From: Alphaproteobacteria bacterium
GTDB lineage: Bacteria > Pseudomonadota > Alphaproteobacteria > UBA9219 > RFNS01
Direction: 5' to 3'
NCBI GenBank assembly: GCA_037200005.1
Contig: JBBCGY010000001.1
Location: forward strand, 540,416 to 604,415
DNA: 64,000 nt
Below the pieces are notes generated by a model. It was not told where the DNA came from. It saw only the letters and a program-made list of their open reading frames with translations, and searched no databases. Both the position numbers and the translations under genes were made by a program. Of this stretch, positions 59,655 to 64,000 are shown one piece after another (positions within the stretch are counted from its first letter, which is position 1; each line of letters begins with the position of its first letter).

Positions 59655-59721
59655 ATGCATGTCCTGATAAAGTCCGTCTTCGCTCCCTTCGGGAGCTTCG
59701 CCGGACACTGCTTCGCTCTAA

Positions 59722-59754
59722 CGGGCTAAGCGCGGCTGCGCCACGCGTAGCCCG
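59722..59754. repeat. Hairpin between tRNA-Leu and rnd
   Basis: CGGGCTA (59722-59728) pairs with TAGCCCG (59748-59754), with extra GCG/CGC pairs inside. It lies 14 bases 3' of the tRNA and 68 bases before rnd. It may be a processing or termination stem or a palindromic repeat; no T-run is present. Confidence 0.45.
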
Positions 59755-59767
59755 CAAGGGCGAAGCG

Positions 59768-59854
59768 TGGTGCCCAGAAGAAGACTCGAACTTCCACGAC
59801 ATTTCTGCCACAGGTACCTGAAACCTGCGCGTCTACCAATTCCGCCATCTGGGC
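59768..59854 (-). tRNA. tRNA-Leu (anticodon CAG)
   Basis: An 87-base tRNA on the minus strand with an encoded CCA. The acceptor stem is GCCCAGA/TCTGGGC, the anticodon stem-loop is CAGGT-TTCAGGT-ACCTG with anticodon CAG, a class II long variable arm follows, and the T loop is GTTCGAGTC. It reads CUG. Confidence 0.95.
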
Positions 59855-59888
59855 CTTGCGGCCAATTTCGGGGCGGGAGAGGAAAGAG

Positions 59889-60425
59889 TCAAGGTCTTTC
59901 ATGCGTTAACGCCGCAAGCTTCGCTTGCATGGCGGCGTCTTTCCAGTCGGCAGGGCCGACGATCTTGCCGCGCATGGTCATATCGGGCGCGATCAGGATG
60001 GTTTCGGGATAGCCGAAAGTCTGAAATATGTCCTGCGCGATTTTTTTCTCCGGATCATGGATGACGAGAAAATTGGCGGGCATGCCGTTACCGCCGCGCT
60101 TGGCGGGTATGTCCGCCAGGAATTTTTCCGCTGCCGCGCGCTCGGCATCGACAGTGACGGCCAGCACGGTGATATCGCGGCGGGTTGCGGTAAAATCGAG
60201 CAGGCCGGGGAATTCGGCGGCGCAGGGCGCGCACCACGACGCCCAAAAATGCAGCAGGACGATCTTGCCCTTGAGGTCATGCAGTCTGCCGCCATGCCCA
60301 TCGATGGCCGTATAGGCAAAATCCGGCGCGGCCGAAGGCGGCGGCGCGGGCTGTTCGTCAAGAAGCGGCAGACTCACAACGGCCAGCCCGCCGAGCAGCA
60401 GGGCGAGAATGACGATTTTTTTCAT
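59889..60425 (-). CDS. TlpA/ResA-type thiol-disulphide protein
   Basis: A 178-residue membrane-anchored thioredoxin-fold protein, with a signal-anchor helix (residues 4-21) and the redox motif W-C65-A-P-C68. In cytochrome c maturation such proteins reduce the haem-binding cysteines of the apoprotein. It overlaps the CcsBA gene by four bases, which strongly supports that role (ResA/CcsX). The downstream gene is a tRNA. Confidence 0.9.
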   Translation of the reverse strand: MKKIVILALLLGGLAVVSLPLLDEQPAPPPSAAPDFAYTAIDGHGGRLHDLKGKIVLLHFWASWCAPCAAEFPGLLDFTATRRDITVLAVTVDAERAAAEKFLADIPAKRGGNGMPANFLVIHDPEKKIAQDIFQTFGYPETILIAPDMTMRGKIVGPADWKDAAMQAKLAALTHERP

Positions 60426-63298
60426 GCGCGTCCTCGCCGCAGCAGGAAGGCGATCGCCGCAAGCTCAACGGCGATGAACGCGGCCAGTCCCATGACGCCT
60501 TGCTCGGCGAATCCGTATGAATGCAGTCCGATGCCGAGGAAGTTGACGCCGAACCAGGCCAGCGCCACGACGACGCTCAGGAATGAAAGGCCTGCCGTGA
60601 ATCCGCGCTCGCTGAACTGCCCGGCGATGCGGCCATGCAGAAGCCATATGAGCCACAGCACGATCAGCAGCGCGCCGTTTTCCTTGGGGTCCCAGCCCCA
60701 GAACCGTCCCCAGGATTGATCCGCCCATATGCCGCCGAGCAGGGTTCGGGTTCCCGTCGCCGTGAACAGCAGCGACAGCAGCGCGAACAGTTTCAGATTG
60801 TCTTCCGATGCCATGCCTTGGCTGGACTGCCACAATGCGTAATGCGCCAGCGCCGCCGTCACCAGGCATAGCGCATAGCCTGCGGTGATGCAGATGACAT
60901 GCGTTGTGAGCCAGAATTTCGTGTTCAGCACGGGGAGCAAGACGCCCAATGTATCCCCCGCAGGCGCGAGAGCCATGGCGACGATTTGCAGCAGCAGGCC
61001 GAGCGCGCCTGCAATCCACAACGCCGCCCGATTGCTTTTGATCCGGCTCCAGCCGAAAGCCGATGCCGCGACGATGAAACCGACAAACAGCACGGATTCA
61101 TAGAGGTTGCTGACCGGGGGGCGCCCTAAAAGATAGACGCGTAACGCAAGGCCCAGGCCGTGGACGGCAAGCGCTGCGCCTATCGCAAGCGACGCGAAAG
61201 GCGGAATTTTCTCGGCAATTTTCTTGAATCGCATGGCGGCGGTCAAAGCGGCGATGCCCATCCCATACAAAATTAAACTGATAAGAAATGGATCATAGCG
61301 GTAATAGAAAGTCTCCAGCGCCAGGCGGGTTTGCGGCGCGGCGCTGCCTGCCTGCGCTAGCGCGGTTTGACGCAGATCATGCGTCGCGGCATTCCATGAG
61401 GCGCTGTCTTCCGCCCGCCATGCCGTCATCGCCCGCCGCCATGCGTCGAGCAGCGCGCCGGTCGCGGGACTTCCCGCGCCCGCGAGCATGACGGCCCAGG
61501 GGCTGCTCCATTCCTGTCCCGGCCATTGCGGCGGAACGACGCGCAGCAGGCGGTTGCGCGCGCCCGCGATATCCATCAGGTCGAGCAGCATCGCGAAATG
61601 AGCCGCCTCGATCTCGCCGGGATCGTAATTATCCAGCGAGTCGCCTTTGGCGGCGACGATTTGCTTCAGGCGCTGCCGCGCGGCCTCGCGATTTCTGACC
61701 GCCTCCATATAGTCCGTCGCGTCCGACGCGCCATCGAGCGGCATCAGTATGGTCAGGGACTGCGATAATTCCTGAAAAACCTGAATCCGTCCGGCAAGAG
61801 CAAGCAGATAAGTCTCGGCGCGGCTCAGGCCGGCGGCGCGCCGCCGTTCGAGTTTCTCCAGCAGCGGCCTCGCCTCGCCGAGCTTTTCTATAAGGATGCG
61901 CGGCGGATAGAGACCGCCCGGCGCGGCATCGAGGCCAAGCATGGCGGCGGCTTCGTTGTCGGCGACGTCGATGATCGGCGCATCGGCGAGGCGGCGCGGA
62001 TCGAACAGCGCGTCGGCCAGCCATACAATCGCGCCGCCATCGGCGCGGACGCCGCAGATTTCGCCATAGAGCGCGCGCGCGAAACTGTCCAAGGGCTTCA
62101 CGCGTCCGTCATGCAGCACGGGGATTTGCCGGAAATCCTGCATGGACAATTCCGCCGCGCTTACGGCAGGACTCAACCCGCACATCATCACGATAAGCGC
62201 GACGCCCACGCGGCGCGATACGGCGCGGATCAGGATATGGAGCAGCAATCCCGCCGCCAGCAGCGCCGTGGCGTAATAGGGCAATTCGCGGGCCGGATTG
62301 CGCATGACGGTCAGCACCGAGACCTCTTTGCCGTTCTCGCGCGCGTAGGAGGATTGATAGATGACGTAGGGGCCATGGCGCAGCGGCTGATTCATCTCGA
62401 TGATGCCCGGCTTGGTTTCTTTGCCGTCTTCGATGACGACCCGCGAGACATAGGCGCTGGGCTTGTCGGTGCCGGGATGAAGGCTGCGGGTGAACTCCGT
62501 GAGGCTTATCGAGAAAGGCAGCGGTATGGGAGTCCGTCGCAGCACGATATCGTAGCGGCTGCCGCCATGATCGATGGAAACAGGCTGCGGCGCGCCTTCC
62601 CAGCTCCACCACAGCCCGTCATGCGCGCTGTCCGCGCCCGCGACGGTAAAACTTGCACCGCTTTGCCAGGCTTCTTCTTCCTTGGGCGGCGGGACGGATT
62701 CGAAATCGGCCTGCGCCGCCAGCCCGTGGCGCGCGGCGCTCTTTTCGGCTTCCGGTATGGAAGCGGGCGCGCAATGGCGGCATAGTTTTCGTATCGTCAG
62801 GGTGAAGGGCGCGGCTTCAATGATTTGCCCTTCATGCAGGGATTTGAAATCAGCCCGGCTGACCGGCATGCCGTCTTTCAGGACGACGAATTCGCGGGTC
62901 ATGTAGTCCGACATCGCGGCGGTTTTCTCGCCCGCCGCCAGCGCGACAAAGCCTTCCTCGATCTGCGTCGCGGCGATCAGGCCTCCGGCCATCAGAAACA
63001 AAACGGCGGCATGAGTCACAATGATGCCCGCGTCGCGCCAGCGCCACGCCGTATCCAGCAGCAGCTTGCCCGCCAGATTGACGCAGATCAGGCCGAGCGT
63101 CAGGCCGCCGCCCGGCAAGGGCAGGGGGCCGAGCCACAGGATCGCGCCGCCGAAAAAAATCCGCGAAGCTTCATGGGCGCTGAGCCAGCGCTGCGCCAGC
63201 GTGCCCGCGACGAGCAGCAGCATCAGCCAGACCAGCGCGCCGAACAGCAGGCGCGGCGCGGCGATTTCGCGCATGATCAAGAGGGCAAGGCGTTTCAT
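60422..63298 (-). CDS. Fused ResB-CcsA cytochrome c biogenesis protein (system II)
   Basis: A 958-residue membrane protein. The N-terminal third has ResB (CcsB)-like transmembrane segments and a periplasmic domain, and the C-terminal half is CcsA, with the haem-handling tryptophan-rich motif WGRFWGWDPKENGALL (near residue 865), flanking histidines (THVICITAGYAL, LHSYGFAEQG) and about eight transmembrane helices. Together they export haem and attach it to apocytochrome c. The ATG at 63298 is chosen because an upstream frame runs through a terminator. Alphaproteobacteria normally use the Ccm (system I) machinery, so this is unusual. Confidence 0.9.
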   Translation of the reverse strand: MKRLALLIMREIAAPRLLFGALVWLMLLLVAGTLAQRWLSAHEASRIFFGGAILWLGPLPLPGGGLTLGLICVNLAGKLLLDTAWRWRDAGIIVTHAAVLFLMAGGLIAATQIEEGFVALAAGEKTAAMSDYMTREFVVLKDGMPVSRADFKSLHEGQIIEAAPFTLTIRKLCRHCAPASIPEAEKSAARHGLAAQADFESVPPPKEEEAWQSGASFTVAGADSAHDGLWWSWEGAPQPVSIDHGGSRYDIVLRRTPIPLPFSISLTEFTRSLHPGTDKPSAYVSRVVIEDGKETKPGIIEMNQPLRHGPYVIYQSSYARENGKEVSVLTVMRNPARELPYYATALLAAGLLLHILIRAVSRRVGVALIVMMCGLSPAVSAAELSMQDFRQIPVLHDGRVKPLDSFARALYGEICGVRADGGAIVWLADALFDPRRLADAPIIDVADNEAAAMLGLDAAPGGLYPPRILIEKLGEARPLLEKLERRRAAGLSRAETYLLALAGRIQVFQELSQSLTILMPLDGASDATDYMEAVRNREAARQRLKQIVAAKGDSLDNYDPGEIEAAHFAMLLDLMDIAGARNRLLRVVPPQWPGQEWSSPWAVMLAGAGSPATGALLDAWRRAMTAWRAEDSASWNAATHDLRQTALAQAGSAAPQTRLALETFYYRYDPFLISLILYGMGIAALTAAMRFKKIAEKIPPFASLAIGAALAVHGLGLALRVYLLGRPPVSNLYESVLFVGFIVAASAFGWSRIKSNRAALWIAGALGLLLQIVAMALAPAGDTLGVLLPVLNTKFWLTTHVICITAGYALCLVTAALAHYALWQSSQGMASEDNLKLFALLSLLFTATGTRTLLGGIWADQSWGRFWGWDPKENGALLIVLWLIWLLHGRIAGQFSERGFTAGLSFLSVVVALAWFGVNFLGIGLHSYGFAEQGVMGLAAFIAVELAAIAFLLRRGRA

Positions 63299-63370
63299 CG
63301 GCGGAGTGAAGACCAATATTCGGGCCGAGGCAATCTCCTTTGAGCGCGCCGAAAGCGATGGGCGCAACAA

Positions 63371-63400
63371 AAAACCCGCCGGGATTATCCGGGCGGGTTT
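63371..63400. terminator. Hairpin terminator AAACCCGCC...GGCGGGTTT
   Basis: A 9-bp stem AAACCCGCC/GGCGGGTTT with A- and T-rich flanks, readable on both strands. It lies after the DUF882 gene (minus strand), which ends at 63482, and just before ccsBA, so it separates the two transcription units. Confidence 0.7.
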
Positions 63401-63481
63401 CTCTCGGGCGCAATTCGCCCGTGGATTGTCAATAACACGAGCGGCAGGCGAAAGTCAAGGGAAATTTCCCACACTCGTTTT

Positions 63482-64000
63482 TTATCCGCCATTCCATGTT
63501 CTTACGCCGCCGGTGTCGATATGTACATGGCCGGATTTGGGATAGAAGGCGACGCCGCCGCGCTGCATGGTCCGGGCGATTCCGGCCATCGCCTTGCCGG
63601 TAAGATTGGGCACGCGCAGGTCGATGGCGCGGCCTTTCATATGCAGGCTGTTGCGCGCGACATTGCGGTCGCTCTGCGCCAGAGCGGCATTGGTGTCGCT
63701 GCTGCGGTAGCATGAAAGAATATCGAAGGTCGCGGTTTCCGGCAGGCCGATGCTGTCGCGCATGTCGGCGATGAAATCCATCAATTTGGGATCGATGCGG
63801 GCTTCCTCGCCGTTATGGCGGTCGCGGCAGATACGATTGATCTTGCCGAGCGCGGCGCTGTCATAGCGCCAGTCATGGACATAAAGGACATTGACCGTCT
63901 CGCCGCTCGGCGCGTGGCGCAGGCTGATGAAGCGCCGCGCGACGCCGGGATCGCCGAAGCTGTGGGCGCAGGCGGAAAGGAATAACAGTCCCAAAAATAC
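63482..64000 (-). CDS. YcbK-like (DUF882) peptidase-fold lipoprotein, start cut off
   Basis: The frame runs to the window end, so the N-terminus is incomplete. A lipobox-like LSAC (FLSACAHS) near the start suggests a lipoprotein. The DUF882/M15 fold is visible: LSCYRSSDTNA, LHMKGRAIDLRVPN and GHVHIDTGGVR hold the zinc-ligand histidines and aspartate of a D-Ala-D-Ala carboxypeptidase-like site. It probably acts on peptidoglycan in the periplasm. A TTG at 63994 gives a shorter alternative. Confidence 0.85.
   Translation of the reverse strand, partial: VFLGLLFLSACAHSFGDPGVARRFISLRHAPSGETVNVLYVHDWRYDSAALGKINRICRDRHNGEEARIDPKLMDFIADMRDSIGLPETATFDILSCYRSSDTNAALAQSDRNVARNSLHMKGRAIDLRVPNLTGKAMAGIARTMQRGGVAFYPKSGHVHIDTGGVRTWNGG

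Overview
The window is a gene-dense stretch of an alphaproteobacterial chromosome. Supporting evidence includes the tilS-ftsH pairing, the serC-serA operon, the fused-style UbiH monooxygenase, the bpt leucyltransferase, membrane-anchored cytochrome c, the lptC-lptA-lptB order, a CtrA-type box in front of motAB, infC with an ATT start, and a GC-rich, GC-skewed codon usage. I cannot name a genus. One trait is unusual for the class: a fused ResB-CcsA (system II) cytochrome c biogenesis protein. There is no prophage, CRISPR array, insertion sequence or rRNA. One tRNA gene is present. No gap of more than about 200 bases lacks a gene or a broken gene.

Layout. 0-7 kb: end of a heparinase-like gene, tilS, an unknown gene, ftsH, then motBA on the minus strand behind a CtrA box. 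7-16 kb: flavin reductase, penicillin-acylase-like hydrolase, two alpha/beta-hydrolase-fold proteins (one apparently catalytically dead), a glycosyltransferase, an unknown gene and an LPG-synthase-type membrane protein. 15.5-25 kb: HisN-like phosphatase with a cytochrome c, pheA, etfBA and serC-serA with a structured leader. 25-36 kb: VIT transporter, glmM, a GT-C membrane protein, bpt, a SET protein, a ubiquinone hydroxylase, a c-di-GMP protein, a heptose-phosphate adenylyltransferase, accA and xerD. 36.5-38.7 kb: aroK and aroB with two very small genes. 38.7-50 kb: a tandem pair of unknown paralogues, then a dispersed Ile/Val set (ilvA, ilvD, ilvB/I, ilvN/H, ilvC) with a low-GC PadR two-gene operon and unknown genes between them. 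50-55 kb: Nudix protein, palindromes, infC, then a 3-kb stretch where an unknown gene and thrS are both broken by many one-base shifts. 54.8-64 kb: a GT-C membrane protein, lptB-lptA-lptC, rnd, tRNA-Leu, ResA/TlpA with fused CcsBA, and a YcbK-like lipoprotein cut by the window edge.

How it works together. The window codes for much of core anabolism: serine, phenylalanine, shikimate, branched-chain amino acids, malonyl-CoA, amino-sugar precursors and LPS export. It adds a flagellar stator under probable cell-cycle (CtrA) control and electron-transfer parts (ETF, cytochromes c). The items that deserve most attention are the PadR operon with a perfect 24-bp operator on its own promoter, the unknown paralogue pair with a shared upstream motif, the three-stem serC leader that buries its ribosome-binding site, and the cluster of frameshifts across thrS and its neighbour.
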